From Nocardioides flavescens (GTDB lineage: Bacteria; Actinomycetota; Actinomycetes; Propionibacteriales; Nocardioidaceae), in the NCBI RefSeq assembly GCF_009823805.1, contig NZ_WUEK01000001.1, positions 494,704-558,703 on the forward strand: a DNA stretch of 64,000 nt. The letters run 5' to 3'. Below, piece after piece: positions 1-7,604 of this stretch. The number at the start of each line of letters is the position of its first letter. Position 1 is the stretch's first letter. The notes under the pieces were generated by a model that searched no databases, was not told where the DNA came from, and worked only from the letters and a program-made list of their open reading frames with translations. Both the position numbers and the translations under genes were made by a program.

Positions 1-280
1 ACTGGCTGACCACGTTGTTGATCGCGACGAAGCTGCCCTGGGCGCCGAGGGCGTCGACGACCGCGGTCGCGAGCCGCTGCGCGGTCGCCAGGAACGGGTC
101 GCGCAGGGCCGCGGGCAGGTCGGGCAGCGTCACGACGTGCTGACGGGGCACGAGCAGCACGTGGCCCTTGAAGACCGGCCGCTGGTCGAGGAACCCGACG
201 AGATCCTCGGTCTCGACGACGAGGTCGGCGGGCAGCTCGCCCGCGATGATCGAGCAGAAGACGCAGTCGGGGTCGCGCAC
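1..280 (-). CDS. HIT family protein (3' part beyond window)
   Basis: The frame opens with GTG at 280, after a GAGGGG-like ribosome site, and runs off the left edge, so only about 93 N-terminal residues are visible. It begins with a CxxC pair (CVFC), continues with residues typical of the HIT fold (HVLLVPRQHV) and has a conserved NN dipeptide near the edge. The catalytic HxHxHxx triad would lie outside the window. HIT proteins hydrolyse or transfer nucleotide phosphates; the substrate cannot be told here. It lies 40 bases downstream of an ArsR regulator on the same strand and may be co-transcribed with it. Confidence 0.8.
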   Translation of the reverse strand, partial: MRDPDCVFCSIIAGELPADLVVETEDLVGFLDQRPVFKGHVLLVPRQHVVTLPDLPAALRDPFLATAQRLATAVVDALGAQGSFVAINNVVSQ

Positions 281-320
281 CCCTCGAACCTACTCAGCGC
301 GGATCTCGGCTCGGACCTCT

Positions 321-653
321 TCAGGGGCGCCGCTGGGAGGGCTTCCAGTCGAGGTCGACCTTGTCGGGCCCCAGCAGCGCGAGGATGCGCCGCCCGGCGA
401 GGAGCAGGTCGCGCACCTCGGGGGCGGAGATGGAGTAGACGACCTCGCCCTCGCGGCGCTCGGAGACGACCATCTGGGCGCGACGGAGCACGCTGAGCTG
501 CTGGGAGAGGTTGCTGGCCTCGATGACGACCTCGTCCTTGAGCTCGTGCACGGCGTGGGGTCGCTCGCAGAGCAGCTCCAGGATCCGGATCCGAGCCGGG
601 TGCCCGAGCGTCCGGAAAAGCTCGGCCTTCGCCTGGTACAGCGGTACGGCCAC
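321..653 (-). CDS. ArsR-family winged-helix regulator
   Basis: 110 residues, the usual length for the family. The N-terminal half carries the ArsR signature (LFRTLGHPARIRILELL) followed by a recognition helix region (EASNLSQQLSVLRRAQMV) and a wing (SERREGEVVYSI). No metal-binding ELCVC motif is visible in the DNA-binding helix, so a metal sensor of the classic ArsR/SmtB type is not supported. It is a cytoplasmic DNA-binding repressor by family. It is divergent from the small membrane gene starting at 788 and lies just upstream of the HIT gene. Confidence 0.88.
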   Translation of the reverse strand: MAVPLYQAKAELFRTLGHPARIRILELLCERPHAVHELKDEVVIEASNLSQQLSVLRRAQMVVSERREGEVVYSISAPEVRDLLLAGRRILALLGPDKVDLDWKPSQRRP

Positions 654-787
654 CGTGCCCTCCTTCTCGCTTCCCCCGCGTTCTTCCCCGTGTTCGTCGC
701 CGTTCCGAGGCCGGATGGCGCCGATCCTGACACATCACAGCTCGCTGCGGACCCGTGTGAGAGCACACCCTGGGGCTACCGGGGCCC

Positions 788-961
788 ATGACCTCAGCCG
801 ACGACCAGGTCCCCGACGAGGAGCGGAGCGAGCCGACCGCCCGGCGCCCGCTGCACAGCGGGCCCCGCCGCCAGACCCCGGCACTGCTGGCGGTGCTCGG
901 GCTCTTCGCCGCGATCGCGGTGGTGCTCGTCGTCCTGACCGTGCTGCGCTACGCCACCTGA
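788..961 (+). CDS. small single-pass membrane protein
   Basis: A 57-codon ORF with an ATG at 788. The first half is hydrophilic and acidic then arginine-rich; residues about 31-54 form one strongly hydrophobic segment (ALLAVLGLFAAIAVVLVVL) followed by a short cytoplasmic-type end. No family is recognised. It sits 19 bases before the App1-type phosphatase and reads the same way, so the two may share a transcript. Confidence rests on the clean membrane segment and good codon usage only. Confidence 0.6.
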   Translation: MTSADDQVPDEERSEPTARRPLHSGPRRQTPALLAVLGLFAAIAVVLVVLTVLRYAT

Positions 962-980
962 CGCGCGTACGGTCGCACCC

Positions 981-2033
981 GTGTCGTCAGCAGGCCGGTG
1001 GACCGTCGGCCTCGAGCGCCTGTGCGACGCCGCGCGGCTGCGTCGCACCCGCGACCGGCCGCCGGCGGACTTCCGGATCGAGGCCTACGTCGCCCACGGC
1101 GGCGCGGAGACCGTGGTCGTGCGCGCCCGGGTGGTCGACGACCCGCTGCCCACCGAGGCCGTCGAGGGTGAGGGCCCGGTGGCCGCGCTGCGCCGCACGC
1201 TGCGCCACTTCGTGACCGACGAGCTGCCCGGCGTACGACTGCGGGTGCGCGTGGGCGACGCCGAGGTCTCGACGGTGAGCGACGGCGACGGCTACGTCTT
1301 CTGCCATCTGCCCGCCGCAGGGCTCACCTCCCCGTGGACCGAGGGCGTCCTCGAGCTCGACCGCCCTTACCGCGGCGTCACGGCGCCCCACACCACCCCG
1401 GTGCGGGTGCGGGTGCCGGGACCGGGGGCTCGCTTCGGCGTGCTCTCCGACGTCGACGACACGGTCATCGAGACCGGGGTGCAGCGGCTCGGGGCGATGC
1501 TGCGACGCACTCTGACGGGCTCGGCGCTCACGCGGACGGCGTTCCCCGGTGCTGCCGAGCTCTACCGCGACCTCGCCGCGGGCCGCGACGGCGCCGAGAC
1601 CAACCCGGTCTTCTACGTCTCCTCGAGCCCGTGGAACCTGCACGCGTTCCTCGTGGCGTTCCTGCGCCACCGGGGCTTCCCGGCCGGGCCGGTGCTGCTG
1701 CGCGACCTGCTCGGGACCCGGGCCGGGCGCGAGCAGAAGCACGGCCGCATCCGCGAGGTGCTCGCCACCCACCCGCAGCTGCCGTTCGTGCTCATCGGCG
1801 ACTCCGGCGAGCACGACCCGCAGATCTACGCCGACGTGGTCGCCGAGCACCCCGACCGCGTCCTCGCGGTCTACATCCGCGAGGTGCGCCTCGACCCCGG
1901 CGACGGGCGGGTGGAGACGGTCAGCGACCGGTGGCCCCACCCGCAGGTGCCCTTCGTCCTGGCCGCCGACAGTGCCGCCGTACGCCGCCACGCGGCGTCG
2001 ATCGGGCTGCTGCCCCACGGGACGCCGGCGTAG
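981..2033 (+). CDS. App1/DUF2183-type HAD phosphatase
   Basis: 350 residues from a GTG start. The C-terminal half is the App1 (DUF2183) HAD-like catalytic domain: the DxDxT nucleophile motif is SDVDDT at residues 156-161, followed by YVSSSPWNL, a conserved lysine in EQKHGRI, and IGDSGEHDP with the metal-binding aspartates. The N-terminal 150 residues form a beta-rich domain commonly present in bacterial members. Yeast App1 is a phosphatidate phosphatase; the bacterial substrate is not established. No signal peptide or membrane segment is visible, so a cytoplasmic or membrane-peripheral place is inferred. Confidence 0.85.
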   Translation: MSSAGRWTVGLERLCDAARLRRTRDRPPADFRIEAYVAHGGAETVVVRARVVDDPLPTEAVEGEGPVAALRRTLRHFVTDELPGVRLRVRVGDAEVSTVSDGDGYVFCHLPAAGLTSPWTEGVLELDRPYRGVTAPHTTPVRVRVPGPGARFGVLSDVDDTVIETGVQRLGAMLRRTLTGSALTRTAFPGAAELYRDLAAGRDGAETNPVFYVSSSPWNLHAFLVAFLRHRGFPAGPVLLRDLLGTRAGREQKHGRIREVLATHPQLPFVLIGDSGEHDPQIYADVVAEHPDRVLAVYIREVRLDPGDGRVETVSDRWPHPQVPFVLAADSAAVRRHAASIGLLPHGTPA

Positions 2034-2037
2034 CCGC

Positions 2038-2304
2038 TCAGCTGTAGCGGTGCGACTTGGCCGCGTGCCCCTTCTCGCGGGTGCAGGTGCGCCCGTTCAT
2101 CGACGTGTGGCCGCACAACGCGTCGCCCTCGGCCTCCGGCGCGGGCGCGGCCTTCTTCGGGGCCTTGCCGGCAGCCGGTTTCGTGGCTGGCTCGGGGGCG
2201 ACGGGTGGGCGCGCGGTGGTCCGGGTCGGGGCCTTCGCCCCGGCGGCCGCACGGGCGTTGAACTTCGCCTCGCGCATCGCCCGCAGGGCTGCTTCCTTGC
2301 TCAT
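2038..2304 (-). CDS. small conserved basic protein with C-terminal Cys/His motif
   Basis: 88 residues. A lysine/alanine-rich N-terminal part and a proline/alanine linker lead to a compact end with CGHTSMNGRTCTREKGH, two cysteines and several histidines in a short space, which could bind zinc. The product name is unknown to me; similar short proteins with this tail are common in Actinobacteria. It ends 4 bases from the end of the App1 gene (convergent). Confidence 0.6.
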   Translation of the reverse strand: MSKEAALRAMREAKFNARAAAGAKAPTRTTARPPVAPEPATKPAAGKAPKKAAPAPEAEGDALCGHTSMNGRTCTREKGHAAKSHRYS

Positions 2305-2349
2305 CGATCGATCACGTCACGACCCTAGGCGCGAGCACCGACAACGCCA

Positions 2350-2382
2350 CGACCGGCGCCCCCGTGAGGGGAGCGCCGGTCG
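2350..2382 (-). terminator. hairpin terminator after the M14 gene
   Basis: Stem of 10 bp (2350-2359 with 2373-2382, CGACCGGCGC and its complement), continued inward by four C:G pairs around a GTGA loop with one bulged base. It lies about 30 bases past the stop codon of the carboxypeptidase gene. There is no clear U-run, which is usual in high-GC Actinobacteria. Confidence 0.65.
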
Positions 2383-2410
2383 CGGGTCGTACGTGTCGGT
2401 GAGGAACGCG

Positions 2411-5400
2411 TCAGCGCACCCGCAGCCGCACCGTGTCGCTGCTGCCGGCGATCGTCGTGCTGCCGGCGTACGTCGCCACGAGGGTCTGGCGACCCTTGCG
2501 GAGCTTGACCTTCACCACCGCGGTGCCGTCGGCCGCGACCTGGACGACCGCGAGGGTCTTGCCGCCCTTGGTCAGGGTCACGGTGCTGCCGGGGGTGAGG
2601 CCGGCGGCGCTCAGCGCGATGCTGAGCTTGACCGTCTTCTTCGCGCCCTTGCCCTTCGCCCGCTTGACCTTGGCGCTCAGGTCGAGCGAGGACGGAGCCT
2701 TGACCGCGGGAGCCGTGGCGGTCGACTGGGTCGTCGTCTGCGTCGGGCTCGTGGTCTGCGTCGGGGTCGAGGGCTGAGCGGGGCTCGTCGTGCCGGCGGT
2801 CGGCGCCACGAGCCGCGAGCCGGCAGCCGGTGCGGCCCAGAAGATGCCGCGGGCGGCCTCGCTGAACAGGCTCTTCGGGTTGGTGCGGAAGAACACCGAG
2901 GTGCCGAAGACGATCGAGCGGGTCTTCACGCCGACGACGGGGCGCTGGGTCTCGGACGAGACGACCGAGGCGTTGTTCGCGGCGTACGCCGGGCCGTTGG
3001 TCGGCACCGTGCCCGCGGGCGACCCCGCCGGCACCGACGGACGCCAGTGGCCAGCCAGCAGCGGCTTGCTGCTGTAGCGCTGCTGGACGTTGGTGCCGGC
3101 GCCGAGCTCGGTGAACCAGGTGGCCGGGTAGATGTAGGCCGTGTCCTGGCGGTAGGGCTCGAGCACGCTGCCCTTCGGCGTGTCGACCGAGACGAGCGCG
3201 GTCGCCGAGTTGGCGCTGGTGAGGGCGTTGCCGGTCATCAGGCCGTAGTCCTTCGCGGCGTTGAAGGCCGCGGCGCCGCGGCCGGTGAGCGCGCCGCCGC
3301 GGTCGAGCAGCGCCTGCACGGCTGCCCGGGCGACCGGGGCGCTCGACGTGGCGAAGGTCGAGCCGATCCACAGCACGTCGACACCGTCGAGCAGGCTCGG
3401 GTTGTTCTGGATGCCCGTGGTCTCGCCCGTGACGGTGACCTGGGTCAGGTCGTCGAAGCCGAGGGTGGTCAGCGCGATGCGGTCGTCGGCGGTGCCGACG
3501 TAGGCGACCTTGAGGTCGCGCAACGGCTTGGTGTCGGCGTCGTCGAGGGCGTCGAGGTCCGCCTCGGTGGCGGGCTCGAGGTCGATGTCGTAGGTCTTGG
3601 CGACCTGCTCGGCCTTCGAAGCCGACGCCGAGCCGACGACGGCGGAGCCGTCCTTCAGCATCGAGACCGGCACGCCCTCCTCGAGCAGCGCGTTGAGCGC
3701 GGTGAAGTCCGCGACGCCTGCGACGTCGAAGGTCGTGTACGCCGGGGTCGCCGGCGCCGAGAAGTTGGAGCTCGGCGCGGTGACCGGCGTGGAGGCGCCG
3801 ATCGGGCCGTCGGTGACGACGCCGACCTTGTCGACGGTCGCGCCCCACAGGTAGGAGTAGCTCCACGCTCCGTCGGCGTACAGCTGCGGCACGTTGTCGG
3901 AGATGTCGTCGCCGAGGTCGAGCAGCGAGTTGGCGAGGCCCCGCATCGGCTGGTCGAGGTCCACGACGTACGAGCCCGCGGGGTAGGTCTTGCCCTCCAC
4001 GGTCGTGGCCGAGGTCAGCTTGTCGACCTCGATGCCGTGGAACACCAGCTGCTTGACCAGCGCGGCGGCGTCGCTCTCCGAGCGCTGGCCGGCACCGCGC
4101 GGGATGACGTAGGCGTTGGGCAGGACCAGCGGCTCCTGGTCGTCGAGGGCGTCCCAGAGCGGGCGCCACTGCGTCGGCCCCGGCACTGTGTTGACGTCCG
4201 CCACCGTTAGCTGCTTCTTCGGCTCCTCCGACTGCGCGCGACGGAACGTCTCGATCTGGTTCGAGAGCATCTCCTTCGCGGCGGTCGGGTCGTTCATGTA
4301 GCCGACGATGCTCTTCATCGTCTGCAGCGCGACCGCGGTGTTGACCTTGGCCCGCTCGGGGGTCTGCGTGCCGCCGGCGCCCTGGCGCGACAGCGGCAGC
4401 TCGACGGTCGACGTCGCCGCGCCGAAGAACGCGGAGTACTGCGCGCTGAAGACCGGCGGGAAGTCGTCCCAGCCGCCCTCCTGGTCGTCGCGGTAGGGGA
4501 TGGCGATGCCGCCCACCGAGGTGAGCGGGTTGCCCGGGATGGCCGCGGCGACGACGTCCTTCTCGACCTTGAGGGCGAGGGCGTAGTTGTGCGGGATCGA
4601 CAGGTCGTACTCGTAGTTGGTGCCGTGCGGCGGGCCGCAGGGCTCGATCTGGAGCACGCCGGTGTAGCCGTGGAAGTCGGCGGTGTAGATCGGCTGGATC
4701 GCCTGCACCGAGCGGACGTAGGACTTCGTCTCCGCGGTGGCGTTGGTGATCATGTCGCGGTTGGGGTCGAGCCCGAGCGAGGTCGCGCGGGTGGCGGCGG
4801 TGCGACCGTCGGGGTTCAGCGACGGCGAGAAGTAGAGGCGGTTGTTGCGCAGGATGCTGCCGACCTCGCTGAGCGGCGCGGTGGCGAGGTACTCGATGTA
4901 CTGCATCGCAGCATCCGTCCCCTCCCACTCGTTGCCGTGGATGTTGTTGCTGATCCACACGGGGGTCTTGTACTGCGCCTGCAGCGTCGCGTCCTTCGCC
5001 GCCGCGGTCGGGTCGTTCTTGATCTGGTTCTTCCACGCGGTCTGGCGCGCGGTCTCGTCCGTGTCCTCCGGCGCGGTCAGGGTGACGAGGTAGAGGTCGC
5101 GGCCGAGCGTCGACTGCCCCACGACCTGCACCGAGATGCGGTCGCTCTTGGCCATCAGCTCCTGCAGCTTCGGCGCGAGGTCCGGGTGACCGAGCAGCTG
5201 TGCGGCCTTCGAGGCGTCCGAGGGGTTGTCGCGGTAGAAGCGCAGCTTGGGCTGGTACGGGTACGACGACGGCATCACGACCGGGTCGCCCGAGGCCACG
5301 GCGGTCATCGCCTGGCGGACGATCTCCGCCTTGGTGGTCTGCGGCGGGGCGCTCGACGACGTGCTGGTGCCGCGGTCCTCCTGCACGCTCGCGGTCGGGG

Positions 5401-5506
5401 CCGGGGTGACCTCGTCGGCGGTGGCAGGAGCGGCGGTGCTCGCGAGCACCGAGGTGGCGGCGAGCGCCAGACTGGTCGCGCCGACGAGTGCGCGGGGCTT
5501 TCTCAC
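2411..5506 (-). CDS. secreted M14-family zinc carboxypeptidase with Ig-like C-terminus
   Basis: 1,031 residues. A signal peptide is clear (basic MRKPR, hydrophobic core to about residue 30, cleavage near ATA-DE). The M14 peptidase domain follows: H190 and E193 in NIHGNEWEG are the first zinc ligands, H279 in ADFHGYTG the third, substrate-binding NPDGR is at 231, and the catalytic glutamate is E369 in STVELPL. The middle (about 440-830) is a large accessory region seen in long actinobacterial M14 proteins. After a Thr/Pro/Ser linker (about 905-935) the last 95 residues form an Ig-like repeat domain. The product is predicted to trim peptides or peptidoglycan stems outside the cell. Confidence 0.9.
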   Translation of the reverse strand: MRKPRALVGATSLALAATSVLASTAAPATADEVTPAPTASVQEDRGTSTSSSAPPQTTKAEIVRQAMTAVASGDPVVMPSSYPYQPKLRFYRDNPSDASKAAQLLGHPDLAPKLQELMAKSDRISVQVVGQSTLGRDLYLVTLTAPEDTDETARQTAWKNQIKNDPTAAAKDATLQAQYKTPVWISNNIHGNEWEGTDAAMQYIEYLATAPLSEVGSILRNNRLYFSPSLNPDGRTAATRATSLGLDPNRDMITNATAETKSYVRSVQAIQPIYTADFHGYTGVLQIEPCGPPHGTNYEYDLSIPHNYALALKVEKDVVAAAIPGNPLTSVGGIAIPYRDDQEGGWDDFPPVFSAQYSAFFGAATSTVELPLSRQGAGGTQTPERAKVNTAVALQTMKSIVGYMNDPTAAKEMLSNQIETFRRAQSEEPKKQLTVADVNTVPGPTQWRPLWDALDDQEPLVLPNAYVIPRGAGQRSESDAAALVKQLVFHGIEVDKLTSATTVEGKTYPAGSYVVDLDQPMRGLANSLLDLGDDISDNVPQLYADGAWSYSYLWGATVDKVGVVTDGPIGASTPVTAPSSNFSAPATPAYTTFDVAGVADFTALNALLEEGVPVSMLKDGSAVVGSASASKAEQVAKTYDIDLEPATEADLDALDDADTKPLRDLKVAYVGTADDRIALTTLGFDDLTQVTVTGETTGIQNNPSLLDGVDVLWIGSTFATSSAPVARAAVQALLDRGGALTGRGAAAFNAAKDYGLMTGNALTSANSATALVSVDTPKGSVLEPYRQDTAYIYPATWFTELGAGTNVQQRYSSKPLLAGHWRPSVPAGSPAGTVPTNGPAYAANNASVVSSETQRPVVGVKTRSIVFGTSVFFRTNPKSLFSEAARGIFWAAPAAGSRLVAPTAGTTSPAQPSTPTQTTSPTQTTTQSTATAPAVKAPSSLDLSAKVKRAKGKGAKKTVKLSIALSAAGLTPGSTVTLTKGGKTLAVVQVAADGTAVVKVKLRKGRQTLVATYAGSTTIAGSSDTVRLRVR

Positions 5507-5685
5507 GAAGAGGCTCGTTTCTGTGGTGGCGTGCTGACGACAGGGCTGTGCGACGACCTCGGGACCCGAGTGGTCTGGACCGAGTGGGCGTCAGATTGCC
5601 TGACAATCAGGTGTGATTACTACCTGAGCCTGTTCTTTAACCTGAGATTTACATGGGGTCAGGATTCCCTTGTCGCAGACGCGAC

Positions 5686-5715
5686 GAAGCCCCCTCGCCG
5701 TGGCGAGGGGGCTTC
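5686..5715. terminator. strong hairpin terminator
   Basis: A perfect 14-bp stem (5686-5699 pairs with 5702-5715) with arm GAAGCCCCCTCGCC. It stands past the stop codon of the 69-residue gene read from the right and upstream of the M14 gene, so it most likely ends transcription from 5952 leftwards. The stem is symmetrical enough to work on both strands. Confidence 0.75.
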
Positions 5716-5742
5716 CCGGGTCGTGCGCGGTGCCGGGCTGGC

Positions 5743-5952
5743 TCAGCTCTGGTCGGCGTCCGTGATCGGCTGACCGGTCTTGTCGACCTCGTCGGGGAAC
5801 TCCGCGCCGACCGGGTGCGCCCCGGAGTCGGGCGAGCCCTGGGCGGGGTCGTACTCCCCCTCGGCGGCCGGGCCGTCGGTCGTCGAGGAGGTCTCCTGCT
5901 CCTCGGCGGCGTCGTCGAGGTGGCCGAGGTTCTCGTTCGCTGCATCGCTCAT
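5743..5952 (-). CDS. small acidic hypothetical protein
   Basis: 69 residues from an ATG at 5952. Very acidic and disordered-looking, rich in Asp, Glu, Gly, Pro, Ser and Thr, with no cysteine and no hydrophobic segment. I do not recognise a family. It is bounded downstream by the strong hairpin at 5686-5715 and upstream by the ATP-grasp gene, which reads the same way 28 bases away. Confidence 0.6.
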   Translation of the reverse strand: MSDAANENLGHLDDAAEEQETSSTTDGPAAEGEYDPAQGSPDSGAHPVGAEFPDEVDKTGQPITDADQS

Positions 5953-5980
5953 GCTGGTGCGGTAGCCATCGGGCCGGGTC

Positions 5981-6769
5981 TCAAGCGGACTCCACCACAC
6001 GGTCCACGGCCGCCACCACCGCGCCGCGGTCGCAGTCGTAGAGGTCGGCGCCGCTGAAGGGGTTGAGCTCCAGCAGCCGCAGCCCGCGGGGCGTCTCGCA
6101 GACGTCGACGACGAAGACGGGCTCGGGCGCCGACAATCGGGCCACGACGGTCTCGGCGTACGCCCAGGCCGGGTGGCCGGCCCCCAGCGATCCTGCCTGC
6201 TCACGCCCGTCGGCGACGTACCCACTGCCCGCCACGACCTCGCCGCCGGCGACGACGAACCGCCATTCCTCCCCCACGTCGACCACCGGGGTCACGACGA
6301 CCGGCAACCGCTCGTCGTCGTAGTAGAAGCCGTGGTCGAGCGCCGCCGCGTTGACGGCGTCGCGGTCGAGCACCCGACCGCTGAACGGCTTGAGCGCGCT
6401 GTCCGGTCGCACGAACACCCGCGGGCCGAACTCCTCCGGCGGACCCTCGGCGACGAGCTGGGCCACGGTCGTCACCGCGTGCCGTTCGGCGACGAGCAGA
6501 TCGGCGACCTGGGGCCACCACGCGCTGCACGCGAACCGCTCGGTCGCGCAGAACGCCCCCGGCGACCACGGTCGCTCGCGGTGCACCCGGTCGGCGTTCT
6601 CCAGCGCACCGTGGAAGACCACCGGGCCCGCCCCGAGCTCGGGCCACCGCCCGTCGCTCCACCACTCGTCGCGCCACCGCACGACACGGTCACCGGCCGC
6701 CTCCGCTGCCGTCGCGAGCCGCTCGTGCTCGTCGGCGAACACCTCACGCTCGAGCAGCCAGACGGTCAT
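5981..6769 (-). CDS. ATP-grasp domain protein
   Basis: 262 residues if the ATG at 6769 is used (an in-frame ATG at 6793 would add eight residues but overlaps the region just after the hairpin). The C-terminal half has ATP-grasp features: FVRPDSALKPFSG in the nucleotide-binding part, EEWRFVV, and the metal-binding end FVVDVCETPRGLRLLELNPF with acidic and asparagine ligands. The N-terminal half is a pre-ATP-grasp-like region with many tryptophans. Such enzymes join a carboxylate to an amine or thiol using ATP; the substrate is unknown. Confidence 0.8.
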   Translation of the reverse strand: MTVWLLEREVFADEHERLATAAEAAGDRVVRWRDEWWSDGRWPELGAGPVVFHGALENADRVHRERPWSPGAFCATERFACSAWWPQVADLLVAERHAVTTVAQLVAEGPPEEFGPRVFVRPDSALKPFSGRVLDRDAVNAAALDHGFYYDDERLPVVVTPVVDVGEEWRFVVAGGEVVAGSGYVADGREQAGSLGAGHPAWAYAETVVARLSAPEPVFVVDVCETPRGLRLLELNPFSGADLYDCDRGAVVAAVDRVVESA

Positions 6770-6799
6770 GGTCGACAGTCTGGCGCGGCGCACAGCACG

Positions 6800-6830
6800 A
6801 GAGCCGCACCGACGAGGTCGGTGCGGCTCT
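6800..6830 (-). terminator. hairpin, probably the original ssrA terminator
   Basis: A perfect 13-bp stem (6800-6812 with 6818-6830, arm AGAGCCGCACCGA) and a 5-base loop. In the present arrangement no gene ends here: the ATP-grasp gene starts just to the left and the HTH ORF starts to the right. If the island is removed at the 6842/46203 repeat, the ssrA 3' end would lie 12 bases to the right, the expected place for its terminator. Confidence 0.7.
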
Positions 6831-6841
6831 CACAAGAGGGC

Positions 6842-6853
6842 TGGAGCTGGTGG
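6842..6853 (+). repeat. putative attL core
   Basis: TGGAGCTGGTGG. The first nine bases are identical to 46203-46211 and 11 of 12 match overall, in the same orientation. It is located between the orphan hairpin at 6800-6830 and the first island ORF. Short identity is usual for serine integrases. Limits of the true att site, which would be about 50 bp, cannot be set from one copy. Confidence 0.6.
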
Positions 6854-7299
6854 TCCTCGGGGGATGGTTGTCGAACTCGTCCCCACCCCCGTTACTACGG
6901 GTCCTCCGGGCCTATCGAGACCTCGATCTGGCCGGCACTCCCCCAGCGAGACCTGCGGTCGTTCAGCCCAAACGAGCCAAGACCCTCAACGGCAGTGAGC
7001 TGGATCGGATCCGGGAACGGTACGTAGCTGGCGGGGTCACCACGGCTGAACTTGGCCGCGAGTTCGGCGTCGACCGGCAGACGGTGCAGCGGAAGTTGCG
7101 AGCCATGGGCGTGCGGATGTACGGCAGCTCGCTCAGTGCAGAGGAGATTGTCGAGGCTGCGCGGTTGTACGCCAGCGGTCTCACGGTCGCCAAGGTCGCT
7201 TCGAAGCTGGGGCGGGGCGACAACGCGGTGCGCAACGCGCTCATCCGAGCCGGCGTACAGCTGCGCACTACTCACGGGCGGGCGCGGGAGTCGCCCTGA
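6850..7299 (+). CDS. helix-turn-helix protein; likely C-terminal part of the island integrase in the excised form
   Basis: 149 codons from the GTG at 6850, which lies inside the putative attL core; no ribosome site precedes it. Residues about 40-149 form two helix-turn-helix repeats (ELGREFGVDRQTVQRKLRAMGV and KVASKLGRGDNAVRNALIRAGV), as found behind serine recombinases in Actinobacteria. The first 40 codons look like linker. The frame is open back through the core, and in an excised circle it is continuous with the integrase at 44531-46210. In the integrated state it may not be translated, or may start at an internal codon. A decayed second copy is at 10680-10963. Confidence 0.6.
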   Translation: MVLGGWLSNSSPPPLLRVLRAYRDLDLAGTPPARPAVVQPKRAKTLNGSELDRIRERYVAGGVTTAELGREFGVDRQTVQRKLRAMGVRMYGSSLSAEEIVEAARLYASGLTVAKVASKLGRGDNAVRNALIRAGVQLRTTHGRARESP

Positions 7300-7604
7300 T
7301 CGCTCGCGCACTTCCTTTCTGATCGGCCTCGGGCTCCTTCTTGGTCCAGTCCCGAGAAAGGTAGGTCAGGGATTGGGCGAGTTTATGGCGATCGATCTCG
7401 GGGCGGGCAGCTGCTTTAATTGAGATCTCGCGGTCCTCAGCGCGCACGGGCTTTGTGGAGCGGGCGCCTTGGCAGCGTGAACGCGCCCGACGGCGAGGTT
7501 GGCGCTCAGGGTCCAGAACTTCTCGAGCGTCCGGCCTGGCTTGGTGAGGCAGGCTCGGTGACGGTTCACCCCGAATCCCCGACACGTCTGGTTGGATTCG
7601 GAGA
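7300..7604. other. intergenic stretch without a clear gene
   Basis: About 305 bases between the HTH ORF and the NACHT gene. On the minus strand around 7300-7430 a short coding-like stretch can be read (for example HKLAQSLTYLSRDWTKKEPEADQ) but it has no start or support on both sides and may be the remains of a gene. The promoter of the NACHT gene should lie in the right-hand part. Confidence 0.4.

Noticed and set aside
2325..5606. 1,093-codon open frame on the minus strand overlapping the M14 gene
   Set aside because: Arginine/alanine/proline-rich shadow frame of high-GC DNA; the M14 frame has clear motifs and a signal peptide.
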